Source: Spirochaetia bacterium UBA5368 (GTDB lineage: Bacteria; Spirochaetota; UBA4802; UBA5368). From it: a stretch of 11,562 nt of DNA. This document shows positions 1 through 6,758 of the stretch, in pieces (positions within the stretch are counted from its first letter, which is position 1; each line of letters begins with the position of its first letter). A program made the translations under genes and the position numbers. Location: contig DHPI01000051.1 in assembly GCA_002407865.1 (NCBI GenBank), positions 7,805 to 19,366 of the forward strand, given 5' to 3'. The notes under the pieces were generated by a model, which searched no databases, was not told the DNA's origin, and saw only the letters and a program-made list of their open reading frames with translations.

Positions 1-1243
1 TTCCAAGGTCCATCATCGGGTCCCGCAGATAGGCGCTCGAAAAACGCTGCGCAAGCCATTTTTTCGTGGGGCCCGCCCCCGTCGAAAACGCCCCGTGCCT
101 GCGCGCCACAGTGCTGATTTTTTTCGCGACGAGCTTCGCATAATCTTTATCGCCGTCAACCGCCACGAACATCAGGCATCGCTTCATCGGGGCGTAGCCA
201 AGCAATTGCAGCATCTTGTCAGAGAAGCTTCCTTCCATGCCCTTCATTTTAAAGGCGACATCTGTTTCCTCGGGATCTGATATCCTGAACAGATGCGGCA
301 GGCCAAATCCGCCCTGCATGCACTCCCTCATTGCGCGCACCGCCTCGCTGAACTCCCTGAAAATGAACGAGACGTACCGCGTGTTTTCGGGCCGGTAGCG
401 CCGTATCTTCATCGTCACCTCGGTAACAACGCCGAAGGCGCCCTCGGAGCCGATGAGCACCTGGTCGATATCGGGACCCATCGCGCACGCGGGATAATCC
501 TTCGTGACGATAACGCCACGCGGCGTTACCATACGCATGGAAAGCACCATATCTTCGATTTTACCGTAGCCGGTCGACGCCTGCCCCGCCCCGCGCGTTA
601 CCGCCCAGCCGCCGACAGTCGAGAACTCGAACGACTGCGGGAAATGACCGCAGGTATAGCCGTCTTTGTACGAGTTGAGAAATTGTTCAAGCGGCGGCCC
701 GTACATGCCCGACTGCACCGTTACGGACGAATTCGCTTCGTTCACCCTGATGACCGCGTTCATGTGGCGGGTCATGTCGAGCGAGATGCCGCCCTTGGGC
801 GTTTCCACGCCGCGCGTCACCGACGAATGTCCGCCAAACGGCGTAATGGGAATTTTTTTTGTGTTACAGAATTTCACGAGAGCGATCACATCGTCCTCAT
901 TCCGCGGATACACGACCGCGTCAGGCGGCGTATCCACCCTGCCGAGCCGCAGTTTGAGAAGGTCGAGATAGAATTTACCATACGAATGATACGCCCGTTC
1001 GTAATCGTCGGCAGACACGTTGTCCGCTCCGACGATTTTCCGCAACGCGGTCAGGTTCGCGGATGAAAGGCGGCTCTTTTTTTTCAGCGCGACTTTTTCA
1101 TTTCCCGCAAGGTACTGCTCGCTTACATCGGAATCCGTGAGATTGAAAATTTGTTTTACGTATCGAAGCGTACCCTCTTCCAGCACCTCATTGTGCGCCG
1201 GGTCGCCCCACTTAAAAATGCTTCTGTAGGTTGTGTCTTTCAT
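1..1243 (-). CDS. FAD-linked oxidase, alkyldihydroxyacetonephosphate synthase-like (3' end outside window)
   Basis: This is a partial gene: 414 codons are visible and the C-terminal part lies beyond the left edge. AGPS replaces the acyl chain of acyl-DHAP with a fatty alcohol, the first ether-bond step of ether-lipid synthesis; FAD sits in a PCMH/VAO-type fold. The FAD-binding domain spans about residues 100-285, with the loop PFGGHSSVTRGV (135-146). The run CGHFPQSFEFSTVGGW (198-213) followed by GYGKIEDMVLSMRMVTPRG (225-243) matches the AGPS signature closely. Arg320, in LPHLFRISDP, aligns with the conserved Arg of the substrate domain of animal AGPS. The last visible stretch, AYLRDPMMDLG, is the start of the usual C-terminal cap, so the Tyr and His catalytic region cannot be checked. 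The ATG at 1243 has a GAGGGG-type Shine-Dalgarno just upstream. The gene lies 137 bases after the GlpD-like gene, same strand. Other FAD-linked oxidases of this superfamily, such as E. coli YgcU, are alternatives, so AGPS activity is inferred. Confidence 0.87.
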   Translation of the reverse strand, partial: MKDTTYRSIFKWGDPAHNEVLEEGTLRYVKQIFNLTDSDVSEQYLAGNEKVALKKKSRLSSANLTALRKIVGADNVSADDYERAYHSYGKFYLDLLKLRLGRVDTPPDAVVYPRNEDDVIALVKFCNTKKIPITPFGGHSSVTRGVETPKGGISLDMTRHMNAVIRVNEANSSVTVQSGMYGPPLEQFLNSYKDGYTCGHFPQSFEFSTVGGWAVTRGAGQASTGYGKIEDMVLSMRMVTPRGVIVTKDYPACAMGPDIDQVLIGSEGAFGVVTEVTMKIRRYRPENTRYVSFIFREFSEAVRAMRECMQGGFGLPHLFRISDPEETDVAFKMKGMEGSFSDKMLQLLGYAPMKRCLMFVAVDGDKDYAKLVAKKISTVARRHGAFSTGAGPTKKWLAQRFSSAYLRDPMMDLG

Positions 1244-1264
1244 AGCATCCCCTCGATATGCTGT

Positions 1265-1281
1265 CCGGCTCACGCCGCCGG
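1265..1281 (-). other. Small hairpin in leader of AGPS-like gene
   Basis: CCGGC (1265-1269) and GCCGG (1277-1281) can form a 5 bp stem with a 7-base loop, a short distance upstream of the ribosome binding site of the AGPS-like gene. No T-run follows on either strand, so it does not look like a terminator. It could be chance in GC-rich DNA. Confidence 0.2.
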
Positions 1282-1336
1282 AAATATGCGCGGCCGTCCC
1301 GCAACGGTATATTCATTACTGCATGCGAATTTGCCC

Positions 1337-1349
1337 ATTCGTCGAACCA
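1337..1349 (-). promoter_or_regulatory. Predicted GntR/FadR-type operator upstream of AGPS-like gene
   Basis: On the minus strand this reads TGGTTCGACGAAT. It fits the FadR-subfamily operator consensus TnGTnnnACnA and matches 12 of 13 bases of the site at the start of the gntR operon (3771-3783). It lies about 95 bases upstream of the AGPS-like start codon, in the only sizeable gap of the operon. I could not find a convincing -35/-10 pair beside it, so whether it blocks a local promoter or readthrough from glpD is open. Confidence 0.5.
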
Positions 1350-1380
1350 GCAGGCATTGCGCCGCAGCGTACAGACATGA

Positions 1381-3009
1381 TTATTTCGGCACGGCAAGCG
1401 CCTTCTTCGCAGCCGCGATTTCGCTGCGCTTCCGCGCGTCGTCCCATTGTAATTCCCGTGCGGCGATATCCGCAACTTTTTTTAGCACCATCTGGCCCGG
1501 ATTTCCCGTCGTTCCGATTCCGGTGCGGCGGAAAAGAATATCATCAAGCGTGCGCGCCATTTCATGCCGCACCGCGTATATCACCTGCGCGGCGATCTCG
1601 CCCTGATCGTTCAACTGCTCCGCCAGCTCTTTCTTTTTCCGCGCAATATCCAGCACGGCCTCGTACTCGGTCCCGTAATGCACACCAAGGCACCTGACTA
1701 TCGTTGCGTTGAAATCCTGATTTGTCCGCACTATCTCATCGAGAAACGCCGACATATCGCGGATTTCACAGCCAGCAAGATACGAGGATTCAGTGCGCGA
1801 TTTCGGCAGGCGCCTGTTCAGCCTGGCTTCCGCCATCTTCATCACGTTGACCGCAAGGTTTCTCGATGTCGTATATTTGCCGCCTTCAACGGTGACCAGC
1901 CCGTCGAATCCGTCAAGGGCATTATCGCATATCTCATACTTCCGTGACGACTTGTACGTCCCTTCCGTCTGCGTATCAACCAGCGGTCGAAGCCCCCCAT
2001 ACGAAAAAATGACATCATCATATGAAAGCTTTCCATCGCCGAAACACTCGTTGATTTCACCGAGAAATTGTTCGATCCGCTCCCTCGTGACATGATACGC
2101 ATCGGGATCCCCCACGTACTCGTGGTCGGTGGTGCCGATAAGCGAAAATCCCCTCCATGGTACGATGAAAAAATGCCGTCCGCCGGGCGTCAGCAGGGCA
2201 ACGGCGTTGTTGTTAACGAGGGGCCTGGTAATAATATGAATGCCCTCCGACCGCCGTATGTGATGATTGTTTTTTCCCTTTTCTGCAAGATGCAGTATGA
2301 TGTCGGCCCACGGCCCGCCGCAGTTGACCGTCAGGGCGCCGCGCACCTCGACAGTGGCGTTTTTCAAAAGATCCCTGACCTTCACGCCCGTCACCCGGCC
2401 TTTGTCATAGAGAAAATTTTCGACCTTCGCATAATTGGCCACGCGTGCGCCGTGTTTCACTGCGGATTTGATGAAGGCAAGCGTCAGTCTTTCAGGATGG
2501 ATGCTCTGACAATCGTAATACACCGACGCGCCGGTCAACCCCTCCCGTTTTACATTCGGCTCGAGCTCGATCACCTTTTTTCTCGACAGCGCCGAATGGT
2601 TCGGGATACGCTTGCTTTTGTCCCATGTCCATTTTTTGTCGAAGGCAAGAATGTCGTACAGGGTCATCCCGATCTTCAAAATCCATTTATTGTTTTTAAA
2701 TCGATTATAATTCGGCACCATGAACGGGATTGGATACACGAAGTTCGGCGCAATGTTTTCCATGATGCGCCGCTCCCGCAACGACTCGCGCACAAGTCCG
2801 AATTCAAGATTGTTAAGATACCGCAGGCCGCCGTGTATCAGCTTCGAGGTCGCGGCGGACGTTGCCCAGCCGAAATCGTTTTTTTCCAGCAATGCCACGG
2901 AAAGCCCGCGCGACGCCGCATCGTACGCCACCGCCGCCCCGGTAATGCCTCCGCCTATAACTATCACATCGTACGTCTCGTTTTTGTGCGACTCGATGAA
3001 CCGCTTCAT
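1381..3009 (-). CDS. glpD: FAD-dependent glycerol-3-phosphate dehydrogenase (GlpD/GlpA family)
   Basis: The protein oxidises sn-glycerol 3-phosphate to DHAP and passes electrons to the quinone pool, normally as a peripheral membrane flavoprotein. With the start used here it has 542 residues, slightly longer than E. coli GlpD. The N-terminus carries the Rossmann motif GGGITG (19-24), acidic Glu42, then TSKLIHGGLRYL (54-65), a GlpD hallmark. Further matches are PWRGFSLIGTTDHEYVGDP (284-302), YGGLRPL with Arg341, GGKYTTSR with Lys378, and the C-terminal domain signature HEMARTLDDILFRRTGIG (482-499). Two ATGs are possible, 3015 and 3009. GGAGGAGG ends directly against the first but is 6 bases from the second, so 3009 is preferred. 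The upstream regulator stops at 3012-3014, so translation is probably coupled. Clustering with an AGPS-like gene suggests it may supply DHAP for lipid synthesis or act on a related phosphate ester; the family assignment is firm, the substrate slightly less so. Confidence 0.93.
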   Translation of the reverse strand: MKRFIESHKNETYDVIVIGGGITGAAVAYDAASRGLSVALLEKNDFGWATSAATSKLIHGGLRYLNNLEFGLVRESLRERRIMENIAPNFVYPIPFMVPNYNRFKNNKWILKIGMTLYDILAFDKKWTWDKSKRIPNHSALSRKKVIELEPNVKREGLTGASVYYDCQSIHPERLTLAFIKSAVKHGARVANYAKVENFLYDKGRVTGVKVRDLLKNATVEVRGALTVNCGGPWADIILHLAEKGKNNHHIRRSEGIHIITRPLVNNNAVALLTPGGRHFFIVPWRGFSLIGTTDHEYVGDPDAYHVTRERIEQFLGEINECFGDGKLSYDDVIFSYGGLRPLVDTQTEGTYKSSRKYEICDNALDGFDGLVTVEGGKYTTSRNLAVNVMKMAEARLNRRLPKSRTESSYLAGCEIRDMSAFLDEIVRTNQDFNATIVRCLGVHYGTEYEAVLDIARKKKELAEQLNDQGEIAAQVIYAVRHEMARTLDDILFRRTGIGTTGNPGQMVLKKVADIAARELQWDDARKRSEIAAAKKALAVPK

Positions 3010-3011
3010 GA

Positions 3012-3749
3012 TCATCCTCCTCCAGGCAATCGGCCTCTCTCATCGGCATAATACGACTGAATTTGCTTCTCGGTATATACAAGCACATCCCTCATTATCT
3101 TTTTCGCCTTCTCCGGCTGTCGTTTATCGATCGCCCCGAAGATATTCCTGTGAAACCGCATCGAACGCTTGCGATTTTCAGGATCGCTGAAATAGAGATG
3201 TCCGTAGTCCCTGAAGAGCTGGTTAAAAAAGTTCAGGATGAAAATATACAGCATATTGCCGCTGGCGCGCGCTATCGCGTGGTGCACGCCAAGGTCCCTT
3301 TCGAGGACACCGTCATCCGACTCGCATAACGCCTCGTTGCTCAATTGCCGCAATTCCTCGTCACCGCGGTTTTCAGCGGCCCGTGCCGCCATTTCCGGTA
3401 TCAGCAGCCTGCGAATCTCCAGTATGTTCATCAATATGCCGTAGTCGAGCTCACCGTTCATTACCATCAAATCCTTGAACAGCTCGAGATTGCCGCTTTC
3501 CAGGTAGTTCTGCACGTAAATGCCGTCTCCGTGGCGTATTTCCACCAGGCCCAGCAGCTCAAGCTTTTTCAACGCCTCGCGGAGCGTGGCCCTGTTGACC
3601 TGCAGGCTTTCCGCAAGATCGCGCTCCGACGGCAGCTTTTCGCCTATGGCGAACTCGCCGCGTACAATTTTTCTCTGAATCTGGCGCACGATCTCCTCGT
3701 GGAGCCTGCTTTTGACGACGGGATCGAGCGTTGCATGTTTATTCTTCAT
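3012..3749 (-). CDS. GntR-family transcriptional regulator, FadR/FCD subfamily
   Basis: This DNA-binding repressor or activator has 245 residues from the chosen ATG at 3749. The frame stays open upstream to 3902, but the extra stretch runs through the promoter and operator, so it is rejected. The winged helix-turn-helix spans about residues 13-80, with GEKLPSERDLAESLQVNRAT (37-56) and the wing HGDGIYV (73-79). The all-helical FCD effector domain covers about 105-235. FCD proteins usually bind a metal with Asp and three His. Asp152, His156 and His200 are present, but the expected last His is Val222. The start has only a weak Shine-Dalgarno (GGA about 10 bases upstream). The gene is first in a unit with the GlpD-like and AGPS-like genes and ends where glpD begins, and a FadR-type palindrome overlies its own predicted transcription start. 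It therefore most likely autoregulates and senses a metabolite of this pathway; the ligand cannot be read from the sequence. Confidence 0.9.
   Translation of the reverse strand: MKNKHATLDPVVKSRLHEEIVRQIQRKIVRGEFAIGEKLPSERDLAESLQVNRATLREALKKLELLGLVEIRHGDGIYVQNYLESGNLELFKDLMVMNGELDYGILMNILEIRRLLIPEMAARAAENRGDEELRQLSNEALCESDDGVLERDLGVHHAIARASGNMLYIFILNFFNQLFRDYGHLYFSDPENRKRSMRFHRNIFGAIDKRQPEKAKKIMRDVLVYTEKQIQSYYADERGRLPGGG
3016..3021 (-). promoter_or_regulatory. Ribosome binding site deciding the glpD start
   Basis: AGGAGG on the minus strand (within GGAGGAGG, 3016-3023) lies inside the last codons of the regulator gene. It is 6 bases from the ATG at 3009 and 0 bases from the ATG at 3015, which favours 3009 as the glpD start. 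Confidence 0.6.
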
Positions 3750-3770
3750 ATCAGTTGTCCAATGGCCGAG

Positions 3771-3781
3771 TGGTTCGACCA
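3771..3781. promoter_or_regulatory. Predicted operator of the GntR/FadR-type regulator
   Basis: TGGTTCGACCA is a perfect palindrome (TGGT and ACCA around three central bases) and fits the FadR-subfamily consensus TnGTnnnACnA. It begins about 6 bases downstream of the predicted -10 box and covers the expected transcription start of the gntR-glpD operon, the classical position for autorepression. A 12-of-13 copy lies at 1337-1349. Confidence 0.62.
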
Positions 3782-3786
3782 ATATT

Positions 3787-3815
3787 AATATACCATATAT
3801 ATACCCTGATTTCAA
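3787..3815 (-). promoter_or_regulatory. Sigma70-type promoter of the gntR-glpD operon
   Basis: On the minus strand, -35 TTGAAA (3810-3815) and -10 TATATT (3787-3792) are separated by exactly 17 bases in AT-rich DNA. The start point would be near 3780, giving a leader of about 31 bases to the ATG at 3749. Confidence 0.6.
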
Positions 3816-3872
3816 ACAATCAATGAAAATTTTAACGCCCTCCCGGAAAAAATTAACAAATAAAATCCTTGC

Positions 3873-3897
3873 CCATCCGCCGCGGGCATGCATAGTA
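3873..3897 (+). promoter_or_regulatory. Weak candidate promoter for the membrane-protein / zinc-finger pair
   Basis: On the plus strand a TTGCCC-like -35 is followed after about 18 bases by TAGTAT (about 3892-3897). Each box matches only 4 of 6 consensus bases. The spacer contains an inverted repeat, TGCCC and GGGCA, which could be a regulator site. This is the best pair I see upstream of the gene starting at 3953, but it is weak. Confidence 0.25.
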
Positions 3898-3952
3898 TTC
3901 ATCTATCACCACAAATAATAACCATCACTTTCGCGTGCCGGAGGGCAGCGCA

Positions 3953-4858
3953 ATGATGTCACATCGCACCTACCCGTTCTATTTTTATGCCGGAATTCTG
4001 CTGGTTCTGTTGATGCAGTTATTCATCTTTATGGGCGAAACGGCCCTCACGGTGTGGGCCACGCCTGTTTTCTGGACAGGTCTTATTTTGATACTGGATG
4101 CGCTTTTGTACTGGGCGCACAAAAATTCGCTTATTGTGTCGGGAGCCATAGTGCCAGTCGCCCTGATATCGATCGCGAGCTGGTGGATGTTCGAGTGGTT
4201 CAATATTTTTCTTTCAAACTGGCACTACGTCAACCTGGTCGAGTCGATCCGCCTGCGGTATTTCGGCTATATCTGGTCGTTCGCCACAATCGTTCCGGGG
4301 GTGCTGCTCGCATACGGCGTCATTGATACACTGCTGCGTTCATGCGCCTGGAGGCCGTTGCCCGTATCCCGCCGGCTGCTCGTCGTGTTTTTTCTTCTCG
4401 GACTCCTTTTCCTGGCAATACCCATTATTCCGTTTTCCATGTACTATGCCGGCCGCGCGGCGGACCCGAAGCTGTTTGTTTTTTTGCAGTGGTCGGCCAA
4501 CACGTTTCTATCGGAATATACGGCGGCGTTTGTCTGGATCGGATTTGTGCTCCTCCTCGAACCGGTAAACTACCTCATGGGCAATCCGTCGCTTTTGCGA
4601 TCCCTGTCGAACGGCAATTACAAACCGCTGGCGTCGCTCACGCTCGCCGGAGTACTGTGTGGCTACCTGTGGGAGTTCTGGAACTACTGGGCGCATACGA
4701 AATGGTTTTACACCGTTCCAATATTCGGCCATATCAAGCTGTTCGAGATGCCCGTGCTCGGCTACCTGGGATTCGTTCCGTTCGCGTGGGAGCTTTACGC
4801 CATGGTCGCGCTCATCTATCCGAAGGCAATAACGATAATTGAAGGCACACAGCAATGA
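3953..4858 (+). CDS. Multi-pass membrane protein with internal duplication, function unknown
   Basis: I do not recognise a named function. The 301-residue protein is very hydrophobic, with about eight likely membrane segments (near residues 12-27, 38-54, 62-80, 105-123, 142-162, 190-205, 226-242 and 268-290). The two halves resemble each other. WTGLILILDALLYWAHKNSL (41-60) matches WIGFVLLLEPVNYLMGNPSL (195-214), sharing W-x-G, L, D/E, Y and S-L. EWFNIFLSNWHY (81-92) matches EFWNYWAHTKWFY (241-253), sharing E-[WF]-[FW]-N and W-x-Y. The second half ends with FEMPVLGYLGFVPFAWE (264-280). Acidic and aromatic residues inside membrane segments suggest a binding or catalytic site rather than plain anchoring. 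The ATG at 3953 has GGAGGG 7 bases upstream and is preferred over an in-frame GTG at 3935. The gene overlaps the next by ATGA, so the two products are probably made together. It lies divergent to the gntR operon. Confidence 0.83.
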   Translation: MMSHRTYPFYFYAGILLVLLMQLFIFMGETALTVWATPVFWTGLILILDALLYWAHKNSLIVSGAIVPVALISIASWWMFEWFNIFLSNWHYVNLVESIRLRYFGYIWSFATIVPGVLLAYGVIDTLLRSCAWRPLPVSRRLLVVFFLLGLLFLAIPIIPFSMYYAGRAADPKLFVFLQWSANTFLSEYTAAFVWIGFVLLLEPVNYLMGNPSLLRSLSNGNYKPLASLTLAGVLCGYLWEFWNYWAHTKWFYTVPIFGHIKLFEMPVLGYLGFVPFAWELYAMVALIYPKAITIIEGTQQ

Positions 4859-5061
4859 TTACCCTCACGGAAAAAAGAGACTGTGAGGTTTGCAGGCGGC
4901 GCGAGGCTGTGGTATTGTGCGACGGCTGCGGCAGGGCGCTGTGCAGGAAATGCCGCATATTCGACATATGGGCCTACGGCTGCGGCCATGGCGACACACA
5001 TGTGTTCTGTAAAACGTGCAACGACAACCCCGACATCAACATCTGGAAAAAGCACGGCTGA
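4855..5061 (+). CDS. Small B-box-like zinc-finger protein
   Basis: This 68-residue protein is mostly metal-binding motif, with no membrane segment or signal peptide. Cys10-x2-Cys13, Cys22-x2-Cys25 and Cys30-x2-Cys33, followed by His45 and His49, reproduce the spacing of a B-box zinc finger: two zinc sites, with the -VVLC-DGCGRALC- core also seen in plant-type B-boxes. Cys43 and a further pair Cys52-x2-Cys55 could bind another metal ion. B-boxes are protein-interaction modules, so a role as partner or adaptor of the membrane protein encoded just before it is the natural inference. The start ATG overlaps the stop of that gene (ATGA, 4855-4858), which argues strongly for translational coupling. 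The gene is convergent with the FGGY kinase, 46 bases apart. A redox or nucleic-acid-binding role cannot be excluded. Confidence 0.8.
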   Translation: MITLTEKRDCEVCRRREAVVLCDGCGRALCRKCRIFDIWAYGCGHGDTHVFCKTCNDNPDINIWKKHG

Positions 5062-5107
5062 TGCGCGCGTAATGTCTCGGCGCGGCCGCAGCCCGATTGC
5101 CCGGCCT

Positions 5108-6688
5108 TTATTCTCTGTGCGGAGGATATCCAGTTATCTCCCGAATCTCCTCGTAGAGCGGCTTCATTCTGTCATAAATTTTCAAATACACTTTTTCGTA
5201 CAATCGCCTGTAGATTTCCTGGTTTTTCGGCTTCGGCTCGAAAACGCCGCGGACCCTCGTCATCTCCCGTACGGCGGCCTCAAAGCTGGAATAGATGCCC
5301 AAACCCACGGCCGCGTCAATCGCGGCGCCAAGGGCCGATGTTTCATAGGTATGAGGCCGTTCCGCCGGCATCCCGAATATGTCCGCGGTAAGCTGCATCG
5401 CGACATCGCTCTGCGAGCCCCCGCCCGATACTCGCACCTTTTCTATTTTCACGCCGTTGCGCTTTTCCGTCCGCTGGGTGCCCTCTTTCAACGCGTACGC
5501 AAGCCCCTCAAGTATAGACCGATAAATATGGGCGCGCGTGTGCACATCGCCAAACCCGATGACCGACCCCTTCGCCTCGGGACCGGGTATCTTTACGCCC
5601 GGCGACCAATAGGGCTGCAGCATAAGCCCCATCGAGCCCGCGGGGATATCCGACACCAGTTCGTCGAAAAGCTGTTCCGGCTGCATTTTTCGCTTCTTCG
5701 CGATGATCTCTTCTCGTATGCCAAACTCGCGTTTAAACCAGCTTACCATCCAGTAGCCGCGGTAAATCATCACCTCGGTGTTATACGCCCCGGGCACGGC
5801 GCTTGGATACGGCGGAATGAACGGCACGATCTCGACGTATTTCGTGTTTGTCGTTTCAACTGTTGCCGTGGTGCCATAGCTGAGGCACGCAATCTCCGGC
5901 GAAAGGCATCCCGATCCCAGCACCTCGCACGCCTTGTCGGCGGCCGCGGCGAAGAGCGGGAGACCCACAGGAAGCCCTGTTTCCGTGGCGGCCTTCTTCG
6001 TTATAAAACCGAGGACCTCGCCCGGCTTCACAAGCGAATTGAGAATCGCGGGGTCCATCGGGCACATCTTCCATTTCATGTCCGATTTTCCCGCCCATGT
6101 CTGCCGCTTGTAATCGAACGGCACGAATCCTACCATGTTGCCGACCGAATCCACGAATTCGCCCACAAGTTTGTACGTAAGATATCCGGAGAGGAACAGA
6201 AATTTGTGCGTTTTTTCCCATATTTCAGGCTGGTTCTGACGAATCCAGTTCGCCTCGCATTCCGTGAGGACATAGTCGACTGAATTAAGCAGATTCATGG
6301 CGCCAAGCACCACCTTCATTCCCAGGCCCGGCCAGTTTTCTTTCTTTGCGCGCCGCTGGTCAAGCCATACAATTGCGGGACGCAGCGGCTTGCCGTTTTT
6401 ATCGAGATTTATCATGGTATTGCGCTGCGTCGTGATGGTCGCGCCCTTAATTGCAGCGACGGGAACTTTCGTCTGCTGCATGAGCTTTTTACATGTGAGG
6501 CAGAGTGTTTTCCAGTAATACTCGGGTTTCTGTTCGGCCCACCCCGGCTGCACTGAATAATATGGTTCGATCGGGGTCTTGACTATGCCGCAAAGATTGC
6601 CCTTCGGATCGAAGAGTATCGCGCGTATCGACTGCGTACCCGCATCAATGGCCAGTATATACTCGGTTGTCGTTTGCGCTTTTTTCAT
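5108..6688 (-). CDS. FGGY-family carbohydrate/polyol kinase
   Basis: The protein transfers phosphate from ATP to a sugar or polyol in the cytoplasm. It has 526 residues, a normal FGGY length, and both actin-like domains are complete. Visible motifs are the phosphate-1 loop AIDAGTQSIRA (13-23), TTQRNT (86-91), the substrate-region WLDQRRA (108-114), and AAADKACEVLGSG (248-260) whose Asp251 is the expected catalytic base. Also present are the FGGY signature region HTRAHIYRSILEG (383-395) and the adenosine-site motif SGGGSQSD (421-428). The start at 6688 has GGAGG 8 bases upstream. The substrate cannot be read with certainty. PYYSVQPGWAEQKPEYYW (42-59) is typical of xylulokinase/YgcE-like branches as well as some glycerol-kinase-like ones. 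Because a GlpD-like and an AGPS-like gene lie 2 kb away on the same strand, glycerol or a related triose or polyol is a reasonable guess. It has its own promoter and is separated from them by two opposite-strand genes. Confidence 0.9.
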   Translation of the reverse strand: MKKAQTTTEYILAIDAGTQSIRAILFDPKGNLCGIVKTPIEPYYSVQPGWAEQKPEYYWKTLCLTCKKLMQQTKVPVAAIKGATITTQRNTMINLDKNGKPLRPAIVWLDQRRAKKENWPGLGMKVVLGAMNLLNSVDYVLTECEANWIRQNQPEIWEKTHKFLFLSGYLTYKLVGEFVDSVGNMVGFVPFDYKRQTWAGKSDMKWKMCPMDPAILNSLVKPGEVLGFITKKAATETGLPVGLPLFAAAADKACEVLGSGCLSPEIACLSYGTTATVETTNTKYVEIVPFIPPYPSAVPGAYNTEVMIYRGYWMVSWFKREFGIREEIIAKKRKMQPEQLFDELVSDIPAGSMGLMLQPYWSPGVKIPGPEAKGSVIGFGDVHTRAHIYRSILEGLAYALKEGTQRTEKRNGVKIEKVRVSGGGSQSDVAMQLTADIFGMPAERPHTYETSALGAAIDAAVGLGIYSSFEAAVREMTRVRGVFEPKPKNQEIYRRLYEKVYLKIYDRMKPLYEEIREITGYPPHRE

Positions 6689-6717
6689 ACCACCATCCTC
6701 CAGTCGTTCATTGTTTC

Positions 6718-6747
6718 ATTGTATCGAAGCAAACGGTCTTTTTTCAA
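6718..6747 (-). promoter_or_regulatory. Sigma70-type promoter of the FGGY kinase gene
   Basis: On the minus strand, -35 TTGAAA (6742-6747) and -10 TACAAT (6718-6723) are 18 bases apart, about 30 bases upstream of the ATG at 6688. No FadR-type TnGTnnnACnA site occurs near it, so it does not appear to share the operator of the gntR operon. Confidence 0.5.
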
Positions 6748-6758
6748 TAATCGCATAT

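Noticed and set aside
293..1066. Open frame of about 257 codons on the plus strand
   Set aside because: It is antisense to the AGPS-like gene and shows Arg/His-rich shadow composition.
2068..3051. Long open frame on the plus strand (about 327 codons)
   Set aside because: It is antisense to the GlpD-like gene, whose motifs are unmistakable. The plus-strand protein shows no recognisable domain.
3760..3783. tRNA-like stretch TGGCCGAGTGGTT resembling the D-arm of tRNA-Leu/Ser
   Set aside because: No matching acceptor, anticodon or T arms surround it. It lies in the gntR leader and is better explained as the operator palindrome.
3750..3902. N-terminal extension of the GntR regulator to an ATG at 3902
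   Set aside because: It would place coding sequence across a good promoter and operator. GntR proteins begin shortly before the winged helix, as from 3749.
5084..5112. GGCCG/CGGCC hairpin followed by TTTATT after the zinc-finger gene
   Set aside because: Only a 5 bp stem with a 13-base loop and a short impure T-run. It is too weak to call a terminator.
4883..6283. Long open frame on the plus strand (about 466 codons)
   Set aside because: It runs antisense to the FGGY kinase and over the zinc-finger gene. Its protein is rich in Arg and His without domain motifs, typical of a GC-rich shadow frame.
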